Of a stretch of DNA of 64,000 nt, positions 1 through 11,600 are shown one piece after another. A program made the translations under genes and the position numbers. The notes beneath the pieces are model-generated. The model did not search any database and was not told the origin of the DNA. It saw nothing but the letters and a program-made list of their open reading frames with translations. Position 1 is the stretch's first letter, and each line of letters starts with the position of its first letter. Source of the DNA: Cerioporus squamosus (lineage: Eukaryota; Basidiomycota; Agaricomycetes; Polyporales; Polyporaceae); contig JABYQS010000031.1 of the NCBI GenBank assembly GCA_022592435.1, positions 62,001 to 126,000 of the forward strand, read 5' to 3'.

Positions 1-1026
1 TGGAGGCCTGGAGGTCGAGGTCCCCAGCAAGAATCGGCAGAGTACGTTCACATCGGAGGGTTATACCATATCTGCTCAGTATCAGTTTTGAAGTTGTAGC
101 CAGAAATAGCCAACAAAGCAATTGAGCAGTAACCAGCGAAAACCCACTGTAGTACCCGTAGGTAGGTACCCGAATACATGCGCTCCCTTCGATTACGGTG
201 ACCCACCTTCTCCGCATCTGCCTGCTCGCGATCGCCGGCTGGCATGTTCTTCCGCCAGCCTGCTCGTCAGCTCTCAGTGGAAGTTAAGCCCGTCCGAGGG
301 CACCTTGTCCCGTTCACCGACAAGTTTTCCTGCGGATGCATCTCGTGAGGTGTCCGAATAGAGGCCCAAGACTGATCCGAAGATGTCGGAATTGCTTATG
401 TAGCGCGCCCCTACGCGTACAATTTCTGAACTTGACTCGAAACCAGTAGCCACCGTACCGAATGAGTTGCTTTAACTTAAGCTGATATTGTCCGCACCCA
501 ATTGTCGCAACCAGCATCCTCCGAGTCTGTGCTACAGTTAGTTGGTGACACGTATGGTGAGTGTTCTGCATGATCAAACAGGAGGCTTTCTGCGCGGTTG
601 CTCAGGGTAGTACCGTCCCGTGGGACGTCCAGTACTTGCTGCAACTCTGCAAGTTACTTCCGTGTGCGGACCGTTGCGAGCGCAATCATTCAGGCCCTGT
701 GCATCTCCTATCTCCTCTATTCTTCATGATAACATGATCCCCTACGCCAGCGGCTGAGCGTGCGGGAATGGCAGTAGCGTGTCGTAGACTCTGCGCGTAC
801 TTATTCGTCATGTCACAGATCACCTGAAAAGACCTTTGGGTCCCATATTAGGCTCGCGCTCACGCTCTAGTCAAAGCTATCGCATGCGGTTCACGTAACT
901 TCCCGGAACTGCAGGTTGACGGCGGGTGCCTGTGCCGTTTAAGGCAAGTCTTACATCGGCTCGGTCGTCGGAACTGATTCCCTGCCAGCTATATAGTAGA
1001 TCCCACCACTACCAATAGCGATAGCA
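1..1026. other. Left-edge intergenic sequence
   Basis: No open reading frame with recognisable family features was found on either strand. The small open frames lack splice-consistent extensions. The right end carries the presumed promoter of the next gene. Confidence 0.5.
990..996 (+). promoter_or_regulatory. TATA-like element upstream of the first gene
   Basis: The heptamer TATATAG lies about 31 bases before the ATG at 1027. This is a plausible core promoter position for a short 5' UTR. It is a motif match only; no transcript evidence was available. Confidence 0.4.
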
Positions 1027-2410
1027 ATGTGCCCTAGTCACAGTAATGTCGTCGGCCAACAAAGTGGAGGTATGTCTCCGTCTTTCGAGGTACGAGCGCG
1101 GCGATGCTCACGGCCACAGCAGAGTCTGTTCGCAGACAAGCTCATGACCATTGTGGTCGTATATGAAGGGATCCTCTCATATTGTTCTCCTCTAACGCTG
1201 GTGCGCCTCTCAAGGGTTTGTCATGCCACCCACGCTGCGGTACAAGACTACATGCACATTGCGTACAGCTGTAACATCAATCATCGTCTCCGTCACTTCT
1301 TCTCCGATCCTCTAGCATTTCGGTCCCTTCAAGCGCGAACGGGCACCGTTATCACGGGTTCCTTCGCTCTGCAATTCTTTGATAGGTCGGAAGTTCCGAA
1401 GACTGGCCTCGACATCATCGTCCACATGCGGCACCGACGGGAAGTGGGGAGGTGGTTGATCGGAGCTGGATACTGTTTCCGTCCAGCCCCGCACCAAGAT
1501 CCGGATTTCGAGATTACCATCTTCAACACCATCAGTCTGACCGCAGGAGGACTCATTGCATTGGACGGTATCGCATCGGTCATGACATTCCAGAGAACTT
1601 CCGCGCCCAACGAGACAAGAACCGTCAAGCTCATCGTTGCCGGGAATGCTCCTATGGAAGTCGTGTTAAGCTCCCACTCCAGTATGATCTACTAAACGCA
1701 CGTACTGCGGTGCAAGTACTGATGAAGCTCACCCCAAGCTTGTGCGATGAACGTGATCAGCTATGAGTCCGCATACTGCCTCTTTCCACGGGCCACCCTT
1801 GAAGAGCGACTTACGCTGTTGAGCTCGTCGAGTAAGGGAATCTACAGAAACCGTGGTGAAGCCCTCGCAAAATATGTGGAGCGAGGATTCAATGTGATAC
1901 TCACGATACCCGCCAACTCCCGCCAATTCTCTGGCCCATGTTCTGCCTTTCCTCTCGGATGGCGATGGATAGACGATGACATAAGTTGGGTTGTGAGCCT
2001 TGATATGTCTGGGGTCAACCTGCCCCGGCCGCTGAACTCCCAGTCTTCGCCCGTGGAGCATGACCCCTCCTCGATTACCAACTGGCATATGCGCTACAAC
2101 CAGACAAAGGGCGCCGTTATGCATTTCAGCCTTGTCAGCAGCGACCTCCTCGGTTACAGCTACCTCATCGGAGATCAAGACCTCCTTGCGTATCTCCCAC
2201 GTTACCTCGCAAACTGTCTCCAAGCAGAGAAAGACAGGCTTGGCCACAATGCCGTGGCGTGGGCTTTGTAAGTGACGAACTCCAATCAACCGAGAAGCCC
2301 AGTATCTCATAAGTATTGACGGCACCAGGTTTGATTCGGATCTTCCTCGAGTTTGTAGGGAGTTCATCCGTGCAATGGGACACAGGAGAATGTCCTGCAT
2401 GCGCACATAG
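1027..2410 (+). CDS. Conserved basidiomycete hypothetical protein with F-box-like N-terminus
   Basis: Three exons can be joined. The first runs from the ATG at 1027 to 1681, the second starts at 1739, and the third follows an intron opening with GTAAGT at 2268 and ends at TAG 2408-2410. The first join restores a continuous segment (HSTCAMNVISY) that I associate with a large basidiomycete-only family. After about residue 40 there is a leucine-rich F-box-like helix pair (ILSYCSPLTLVRLSRVC). A segment with TGSFALQFFDR follows and resembles the start of a nucleotidyltransferase-like fold. The rest is a conserved C-terminal part with no motif I can name. Function is unknown. The F-box reading is inference, and a role in ubiquitin ligase recruitment is only possible. 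The frame is intact across both introns. Confidence 0.72.
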
Positions 2411-2583
2411 CTCAGCACCGCAAGTGCAGTCTGTGGCATGCTGACCGAATGGTAGAGGTAATAGATATCCGCCCCTTGCCGCCCCTGGCCATAATCAGGT
2501 CGAGACCTAAGTAGCACCTACACAGTATATAGCAAGTACTGTCGTACATCGCGTAACATGATATCAAACACACCTTCACCTCT

Positions 2584-5500
2584 ATGTTGAGAAACAAAAG
2601 GAAGCTGAGCTCGCGAGGTTGGCAAGTCGTCGAAGGTCGTCGTTCGGGGGTGGGGTCGGTCCTAGGCGGGAGGCTGTGCAGCTTTATCAGCGGCGGGCCC
2701 GGGGCGCGAGACGTGGCACTGCGCCCGACGCGCGCGCCCAATCTCCACGCTCTGCTCGTCGTGTCCGCCGCTATCCTGTCGCTGCCTCCCATCCGCTATG
2801 GACAACCCAAGCCTCCACTTCCTCCTCGTCGGCATTGCAAGGCGTGCAGACGGGCGGCGGCGTGCAGCTGCTCGCTCCGGACGCATGCGGAGCACCGACC
2901 GCGCCCCCGCTTGCCCTCAGCCTACACACCGCTCTTAGCAGCACCCTGAGCGGAGAGCGGATCATCAGACCAGGTTCTCTCCGAGGTAAGTCGTGCTCCC
3001 ATCTTCTACAGCGGACATCGGGGCTCATCTGTGGTTTCGACCAGGTGTACATGTTTGCCTAGCGCTGGACGACACTGAGGGCTCAACCAGACAGCGCTGT
3101 ACGTGCATGTTCCGATGCCGTGGAGGAGAGGATGCGCTTATTCGACTTTTCTTACAGGGGAGACGGTGTGTCGAGAATGTTGGTGCGCACTGAGGAGTCC
3201 GGCCACGCACGCGCGCGCGGCCCGGCCGAACCTCCTTGTCCGCAAAGCACGGTACGCAGTTCTCTACGGTCGAGATTACGGGCTGACAGGGAGTCAAGCA
3301 GGACTAGATTCGCATGGACACCTTCTACGCTGTGTGCGATATCGACCTTTACGAGGCACACGCGTCCCGCAGCTGGACATCTTCTGTCGTGAAGACCCTC
3401 GCCCGATATCCTGCCCGGACCATTCATTGCTTGTAGCTGGTGAGTCCGTCGTCGTGTTAGGTGTATCTCGTCGGGTGGAGGCCTAGGCACATCAGGGGCC
3501 GCGGTAGGATGCTCCACGTTTGATCATTGCCGGCGACCACCATCCGAGCTGCATGCGCTGACGACCCGTGCGCTCTACACACAGCTCCGCCTCTGCGACG
3601 TGCAGCTCCTAGCCAAGTACCGTGGCACCTCGCCGGCACCTCACTCGGCTCTCCCCACTCCGCTCTTTGCATCGTCGGCTGCCCTGGCACCGACGAACGC
3701 TGATGCTCGTACGTCAGCCTAGGTCACGTGACAATGTTCAATGTGCAACTTACCGTCCGCGCAGATTCGTGAATTCGCTCGGCTGATGCCCGCCACGCTC
3801 CGGAACACCTGTGTTCGCATCGAGTGCCTTGACTCTGGCAATATCGACCGTTTTCGTGAGTACGTCCGATAGACGCGACAGGCAGGTATGCTGATCAGCT
3901 GATCTTGTGCGCCGACTACAGTTTGGACTGGGATCCCCCAACATCCTGCCCTCTGGCTTCCTGCCTGCCGAACCTCCTATAGCGACAGCAACCAGCCACT
4001 GGGCACGACTGTCAGGTCTCCCTTGCAGCTGCGTGGTACCGCTGCCAACTGGAACTCGAGACCGACATGTTGTGTGCAACCAGCCAAGGTATGTACCTCG
4101 GCACAGCGTGGCGGCTGTCGAGACTAACCCGGACTATCGCTCTTTGCATCTGTTTTGCAGGAGGCAGAACGCGAGATCTGGCCCGTGCGTCTCATCGTAC
4201 CACAAACGCTGTCAACGTCAATGACATTGTAGAACGGCGCAGATCGGTATATCGGTTGACGAACGCCGGCTTAGCAAATCACTGCAGACTACAGCGTACA
4301 CTCACGTTGAGTCGTTAGTAATGCGGAGCTCGTGCCACGTTCCCGAGGGCACGGTCAGTCGCAGGATACCTGACTGCGACTTGAATGAACGGCCGTCGCA
4401 GGCTGCTCTGGCGGGGGTCGTATCCAAGTCGGCGTGTCCAGCGAGGTCGACGAAGACAGAGCGGGATCCCGTTCTCCGGGAAGAACTGCGGATGAACTCA
4501 TTCACCGCTACGAGACCAACTCCGTGTCCACGAGGCCCGCAGCTGGGTAGATACGTCCGTGCAGCGGAGACACCGTCGACCCCGCTCACCACTGTGGGCG
4601 ATGTGCAGCTGGCCTGGACCCCACTCCCACTTGCCCGCCGCGTTCGGCACACACGTTGTGCAAGGGGAGCCCTGCCCCTACCCCCTTGTGTTGCACTCGC
4701 GGCCGGACCGCGGCGCTGACCGGTCCCCTCATCAACACGGCAGGTCGTTCTCTCCAGGACCCAAAGCTCTTTGTAAATCTGGGTGCGGTCCGCTCGGGCA
4801 GACCCATGGCGGAGCAGAGCGCACCGGTTGCGGCCTTTGCTATCATGCCTGTCGGAGGCTCGCCGCAGTTCCCACAGCATCCCGGTATCGCCAAATCTCC
4901 TCAGATTGCGTCGGCGGTTTCGCGCCGCCCGGTCTGATCACGCAAGCCACCGCGCTCATCCACACTTGTGCAGGCGCGTGCCTCGCTAGGACAGCGAAAT
5001 AGTTGCTTTATCGCTCTCCTTGCGTACTCTACATCGTCCGCCGACTCCACCTTCCCCCACGATTTGCGAAGTCATCAACCTGCTTTACGACACCGCCGTC
5101 CAACCAGCCACTACCCCCTTCTCCATCATCGTAACCTCCCGTATCCAGCCTGTTAAGCGCTTCTCCCTGGTCGACGGCCCTGCCCCTCTACCGCTCGCGG
5201 CCGTCGTGAACGATGGCGATCCCACCTCCGCGTCTGTTATCAAGAATGTACCGCTTGAGCGGCGTGCGTCAAAACGACTCTTCAAAATGACCGGTGGCAC
5301 TGTTGCAGTCCTCGTGACCACAGCCTGGCGCTGCGCCAGCGCAAGCTCCAGAAAAGCCGCCGGAGTGCAGCAGCCCGAGTTGTACGCGCACGGTCGAATC
5401 AGAGAGTGCGGGCGAGCTTGAGAAGCCGTCCCTTTGTTCTTACAGATCGAGAGGGAGGCGGAAAAAGTTGCGGTGGAGACGGGCTGTCATTGTAGCTATC

Positions 5501-6260
5501 GCTCGAGCTCGAGGCCAACGATGGGATCATGGAGAAAGTTGTGCTGTCGCTCAACATCGACCATGACTGTCGTCGCCTTATTGTTTTGAGAGCACCGCTG
5601 ACGCTGCAGCAGGATACCAAGGATCTGCGCGCGACGGCTGTGAGCAACCAGACCTCTGCAGCCACAGATGATCGGCGCGATGCTCCAGCCGCAGGCGCGT
5701 ATACGTACATGGTATCGACGGTGCGGCAGGGGCAAACATGAGTTGGACGCGACGGTGACTGCGAAGGGGGGGGGGGGCAGCGCGCGGGCATCCATCGACA
5801 CCTGGAGGGCGAAACTGGACACGGCTCGTTGAACGAGGCAAGTGAGGGGCGGTATCGATGCGGTCGCAGTGGAGCTGTAGCTTCATAGACCACATTCAGA
5901 CGGAGAAGCCAATGGTGGATGTCAGTTGCGGGTAGAGGGGCTGCCGAACACCGTTCAGTCCGCACCAGGAGTCTCTCGAGGACCTGGACCACACGGCCGC
6001 CATCGAGGTGTTCGGGCACGTCGGAAAGGACATCTCGACCCGAAGCTCTGCGTCGAGCAAGTGCAGGGCCCGGACGTATGAGCAGCAGCTGCCACCGCCC
6101 GATATACAGGGCCACGGCGGCCCGTGTTGGAGATCAGGAGCGCGACGGACTACCCGGAGCGCAGGCTGAAGGCGATTGCGGCGAACGAGATGAGTGCACT
6201 GCTCAGACTAGTTCCATAACGAGCTGTCGGGCTTTGTCGCGGGCAAGAAGCTGCGCATGA
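2584..6260 (+). pseudogene. Broken coding-like region, unidentified
   Basis: All three plus frames hold short stretches that look like exons of a Ser/Pro/Arg-rich protein, but no single spliced frame links them. Examples are VEKQKEAELARLAS near 2585 followed by a long open segment to a GTAAGT at 2986; ALYTQLRLCDVQLLAKYRG near 3570; IREFARLMPATLRNTC near 3770 closing at a GTGAGTA; LQDPKLFVNLGAVRSG near 4760; and VLEIRSATDYPERRLKAI near 6125. Around 3380-3430 sense runs from one frame (TLARY) into the next (LPGPFIACSW) with one base missing or added. Near 5980-6230 a readable sequence alternates between frames. This fits a decayed multi-exon gene, but I do not recognise the family. A heavily spliced intact gene remains possible. 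Confidence 0.38.
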
Positions 6261-8600
6261 CATCTGCGCTCCCGTCGCCTGCGCTGGCTCGCACATATAT
6301 ATACGTCGTGCCTCTATGGCATCGTCGTTATGCGATCCGAGCCTCCATGTTCAGTATGCAGTGTCTACATTACAAGTCTACGCAAGCGTACGTATGCACA
6401 AAGGCGTACAGTTCAGCAAAATGGAGTTGTATGCGTGTCAGAAAGTCGGCTGTTTCCTCCGCCTGGTGATTTGATTTGGCTGTTGTGCTTAAGCCTCCGT
6501 TATCGACGTGTAAGCACGGACCAACTCACTGCTAGGAACTTCACCGTATATTGGGGAGGTGCACGAGTCTTGCGCGCCTGCGTGGTTTTGCCCGAGCTCG
6601 ACTTCTTTGATGTCTTCGTGAGCTTTGTTGGTTTTTTCGGGGTGCAAGTATCGCTAAGAGTCTAAGAATTGTCATGGTTAGGTGCTGTGGCAGTATGGTC
6701 TTACATGGGACGCACCACCGGAAAGTGGCTTGGTGCAGGATGGGTGGCGACCATTTGGTCAGAGCATTCTCCCTCTGGATCCCGGTCAGCGTAACCATCG
6801 TCAGGATTAGTGGCCGGTGGCACTGGATTGACAGGTTGTTTTCGCTTGTAGGCGGACTAGCATGAAGCCTCCGGTAAGCGATAGTATCCCCAACAAAGAA
6901 TCCATATAATACTAGTACCTCGTTATCGCATACTGAGGGGGAACTGTCCGGCACAATTCCAAACGTGACTGCCGGTGTCTCCCCTGCAGTGCTCCGTATG
7001 ATACACCACACTTGACTACCCTGCGACGCCGCCTCTTTAGCGATAGGCTCGTGTCATATGGCTGATACACATACCCGGTAGGTGGTGGTCTTCTCGCCTG
7101 TTGGAGATACTGTCGTGGTCACGGGTATCATCATAGTACAGGGCGTAAGTTTCCAAAGGTGCCGAGGGCTGCTGGTTGTGTCAGTCGTTGTAGGAAGTCA
7201 TGGTCTTTGAAGCATGCATTTGGGATGTGTGGGTGGCGGCAAGATCTGAAGTTGAATCTGGGTGGCGTGGTAGGATGATCTTACCGAATTCTATGTATAG
7301 CTATAGGTTGGTTTCTCGATCAAATCTCAGATTCAGATCTCTTGGCGATCGATCGCACAAATTGCCTTATATACACACCTGTGCCTGCCCGAAGTTCGAA
7401 CTGATTATAACAGAATATTAATCTATATACTCGAGTAGAGTGTTCGTGATCATGGCAACGAGAGGCAACGAGGTGACGCATGACGCTGCCGCGGCATTAT
7501 GCATAATGAGCTCTGGTATGCACTTCCGTATGTACATGGGTTGCGCTTCTCTACAGCAATGGTGCGGGACAGTCGGCGTTCCAAATATGTGTTTTCACGA
7601 TCTACGGCGGAACCGGCGGAGACGGTGACATAGGGATGGCGAGGCCCTCGGCATGGAGACACCAAGTCCTTATGCGACTGGACGGAGGTCCAATAGTACT
7701 GTAGACCACACACGAGCAGTGAGCAGAAGATGAGGGCGTCATAACTTCCTAGGGCCCATAGAAGGTAGCGGAGGGGGAGGCCGAGCTTGGACTTGGTTGA
7801 AGCCATCTATCATATGCGCGATAGCGATCCCTTCGTTATCGGATGAGGCACCGCAGAAAGTTGAAACTATCGAGGGCAACCGTTGCGGGATGCAGAACAG
7901 GCCGCCAAGTAGTAGTACCTCAGATGCCAGCGGGACTGAGATTTGACGTGAGACACTGCGTGATGCGAACGGCAGCACCGGGTACCATGTGCATGTAGGC
8001 ATGAACGGTCGGGTGGATACTCCGTAGTGCGACCGCGGTCGTCAGAGGAGCAGCATCTTGAACGCAACTCAATCCGAATGTGTCGGTTGAGGATTTGTTC
8101 TTCGACAGCCGGAAACGGAGGCATGCGGCTTTGTCTCGAGGCGAAGAGGGGTACGAGGATTCCGGCATCGCTGATGCCTCCTGGAGGGACGTACAGGAGG
8201 CTGAGACGAGGCTGGAATGGGATCAGACTGACGAGACTGGAAGGTGCTTGAAGAGTGATACCGTTGAGAAGATAGGGGTACGAGTCTGGTCGTAGTGGTA
8301 GTGGTGGTGGTGGTTGCGGTGCTGATGTGAACGGTGTAGAAGCCTCGCTACGCATATCGCACTACAGGAGGCGATGGCGGTAGTACTGACACTGGGCCCG
8401 ATGATGGTGGTGATTGAACGCGCGATCGAGGACCTCGGCGCTTGGGCCGCTGTGGAGAGAGATTTGCAAGCGTCTTGCCGACGCGAGGATGAGCGAAGAA
8501 GTCGATTGCGAGATCCTGTCTGCCACGAGCGAAGTCGCCGAAGACATCGGTTGAGCATTATCACGCCCCATGTATGGACCAAGATCTTAACAGACAACGC
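6261..8600. other. Long gene-poor interval
   Basis: No gene could be supported on either strand in these 2.3 kb. A minus-strand frame ending at 7450 begins with a hydrophobic segment (LRYLLWALGSYDALIFCSLL) that could be one membrane span. It has no recognisable family and no convincing splice partners. The interval replaces what should be the 3' third of the midasin gene that decays into it from the right. Confidence 0.45.
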
Positions 8601-8609
8601 CGCTCACAT

Positions 8610-11600
8610 ACCTCCTCTCATGGCGAGAAGATGCACGCGAGAACTGTGGACGCGTGTTGGCCGAGCTATCAGAATATAAGCAGGCAACAGGGTCGGCGTC
8701 AAGGACCCGCGCGTCACTGCAAAGTAGGACAACAGCCTCCGCGATTAACCCATCCTCCGCAAATCCGACCTCAGGAGCAGCGTTCGCGTCGGCGATCAGA
8801 CGTAAGCCAAGTCGTAGCTGCAGAAGAGCAAGCTGTATCGGCATGCTGATGTCTGCATAGTCGCCATACCCACTGTCCGGACGTTGAGAGAACGCTGCGG
8901 TGGACTCCTGGAGGACCCGGTCGCGCATCGAGGCAGGTGCTTCACGGTTTTCCAACGCAAGATGACAGCATCGACCTTGGACTCCGAGATGACTTGCTCC
9001 AAGAATTGCGAGACTTCTGTCCAGTACGCATGCTGTCGAACCACGTCTGAGCGCGATGGCACAACCTGGAACTCCAGTGGGTCGCGTTGTTGCATGTCTT
9101 GCAGCATCGTGAGGAGATACTTGATTGGGGCAGTCCCGCACCTGCCGAACGTCCTCCGCTCATGCTCGCGTTGAAGTACCAGTTCTGTCTCATACAAAGC
9201 ACGCTGCTCGGACCAGATCCGTTTGACACATTGCCGGCCGCTGGGTCATTGGGAACGTTTGAAACGTAGAGCGCAAGGAGAAGTCGAGAGACCGCGATCC
9301 AACAACGGCCTAGCGCGGTATAGCGATGGTCGTCTTGCGATGTTGACAAACTCCGCAGAGACGATCGCAACATCTCCTTGTATGCGGCTGATAAGGGCAA
9401 GTTTTTGACCGAGTCCAACGTATCCAGTGCATGCGGGATGCTCGAAGGTCGTGGACTGTAGGGAAACTGCTGTGGTTCAAGGCATGCGACGATCTGCAGC
9501 ACAAACGTTAGGATCTTATTATTATCTGGAGGCCACGATCTTACCATCAGCACGGTCTCTGTCAATAACCTGGCTGCCTGTGAGAAGCGGTCGGCAACGT
9601 CCGTGAGATGACTTGAGAATTGAAGCAAGCGCCGTCTCAAGCGTGCTCGTATTGAGGCAGCGTTGCAGCCGGCCGTGAGGTTTCATCGCTACAGTCCTAT
9701 CAGCTAATCTGTCGACATAGAGTGATGCAAAAACCGACCAGGCCACGACAGTGTTACATAGCTCGGCGGGGTGGAGTAGTGCAGAAGTGCCTGAGACCTA
9801 GAGATAGATAAGCGGGCTACTCCTGATGCGGAGGATATGGGCATGCATGAGACCCTCGATGACAGCTGTATAAGTCGCGATATTGCTTGTACTCACATTC
9901 GCGGGCGTCACTAGCCCAGAGCAACTGTCGATACGGAACTAGTGTTGTCAACGAGACTTCCCGGTTGGAGCAACCATCGTCGATGAGGTCTTGTATGACC
10001 TGTTACTCAGCGAGTGTCGCTTATTCCCCGAAGCGGAGAGAACTTACGAGGTGCGACTCTGTCGGAGACCTTGAGACGGCAACCAAAGCTCGGAGTTGAG
10101 CGAAGATGTATGTCATGTCAATCTCCTGCTTCATGTCATCATCCCCCGTCCCTGCTTCCACGAGATGCTGAGACAACAATCAGCGATCCAATATCAGTGA
10201 GAGTGGCATGCGATGGAGCCCACAGTTTTCAGTTGTGAGACCACTTGTTCGAGGACGTCCATTTGGTTCGTTCCCTTCAGTACCCCGGGACAAGTTCCAA
10301 TCGATTACTTGTGCGCGCAGTTCTGAAAAGAGAGAGGCTCGTTCAGTTTGGCGTTGGTCATCGCGACAAGGTGGACATACTCGGATCGTTCAGTGCAAAC
10401 GGAACACGCCCATCGGAAGCCTCCAGATCATCCAGGCGACTCTCAGCATTTTGGGGCTTTGACGATAGTGTCCTCCATATCTCCATCAGGCCAGTTCCCG
10501 ACTTCAATGAGATGACCTCTTCGACAGCTACGACATTGCGAACAATATTTGTGAGTCCCGGAGAGGGCTCAGCCACGGAGCGCTTGATTAATTCGAAGGC
10601 GGCGATTGCAAGAGAGAAATCGAACGCTCCCGAGGCTTGCACCGCATGAGATAGGAAACGACCACGACCATAGGCTACGATGTTGAGGAACTTGTCAACC
10701 ACCTAACGGGGAATCAGTACTCAGTACTTGTACCCATTACTCCCAGTCGAAACGTACTTGATGTCTGACCAAATCGATGCTTCCGGCGTCGAGAAGCGCC
10801 ATAGCGCCCTCCTTGATGGACTCCACGAGAAGCTTCACGTTGATGGCAGCTTGACGTTGCAGGCGAGCGCGATCGCTGGTGTGTACGAGTTGGGTAGTGC
10901 GATCGTCGTGCGAGAGCGATTCGCCGTATTCCGTCGTGACAGAGACGAACAATCGCAAGTAGCGCAGTATTGAAGCTTCGTCATGACCCTCAGAAGTGGT
11001 CGGTCTTGCCAGGGCGGAGATTGCGTAGAGCGGCTTGCAGTAGAAGATGAGCTTTTATGATCCACTCACCTGAACTAGCGCCACTCACCTGCGCAAGCAT
11101 TGCATCAGGCGGGATACTCGATGTTTGACTGAAATTCCTCCGCATTTGGATGATAGTACGACAAAGGTGGCTACACTCTAGCGTTCCCAAGTACGTGCGG
11201 AGGGTGCGAAGGTGCGATGGAGACGAACAGTCGGAGTGTGAGATGTAGCGGGATAGGTGGGAGAGGGCAATCGGGACTACTTGGGCAGCCAAAAAATGAA
11301 GCAGCGCTCGATCTCCCGCTGGTGTACTCGGAGAAGAGATCACCTCGGGACCCAACTCAACAGCGATCGCATTGAAGGTATCTTCAGGAAGAAGTCGACT
11401 GGCAGATGTGCGCATAGACTCTGATCCAGAATGACGATGTTGACCGAGTCCTCGTCGAAGCAGGGCATGCTCCGAGACTAGTTGCCTGAGGTCCATACCA
11501 CCGGAGAGGGCGATCGATGAGCAGCGAACGTGGTCAGCGAGACGGCATAGGTCTTCGGTTTCAAACGAAGAAGTCAAGGCAATCTCGATACCACGGTTCC

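Noticed and set aside
1729..2517. 262-codon minus-strand open frame
   Set aside because: It is the antisense shadow of the hypothetical gene at 1027-2410 and has no motifs.
4302..4880. 192-codon minus-strand open frame
   Set aside because: Arg/Ser-rich composition without motifs; overlaps better protein-like fragments on the plus strand.
5399..6115. 238-codon minus-strand open frame
   Set aside because: Low-complexity Pro/Ser/Arg content typical of an antisense frame in GC-rich DNA; no splice partners or family features.
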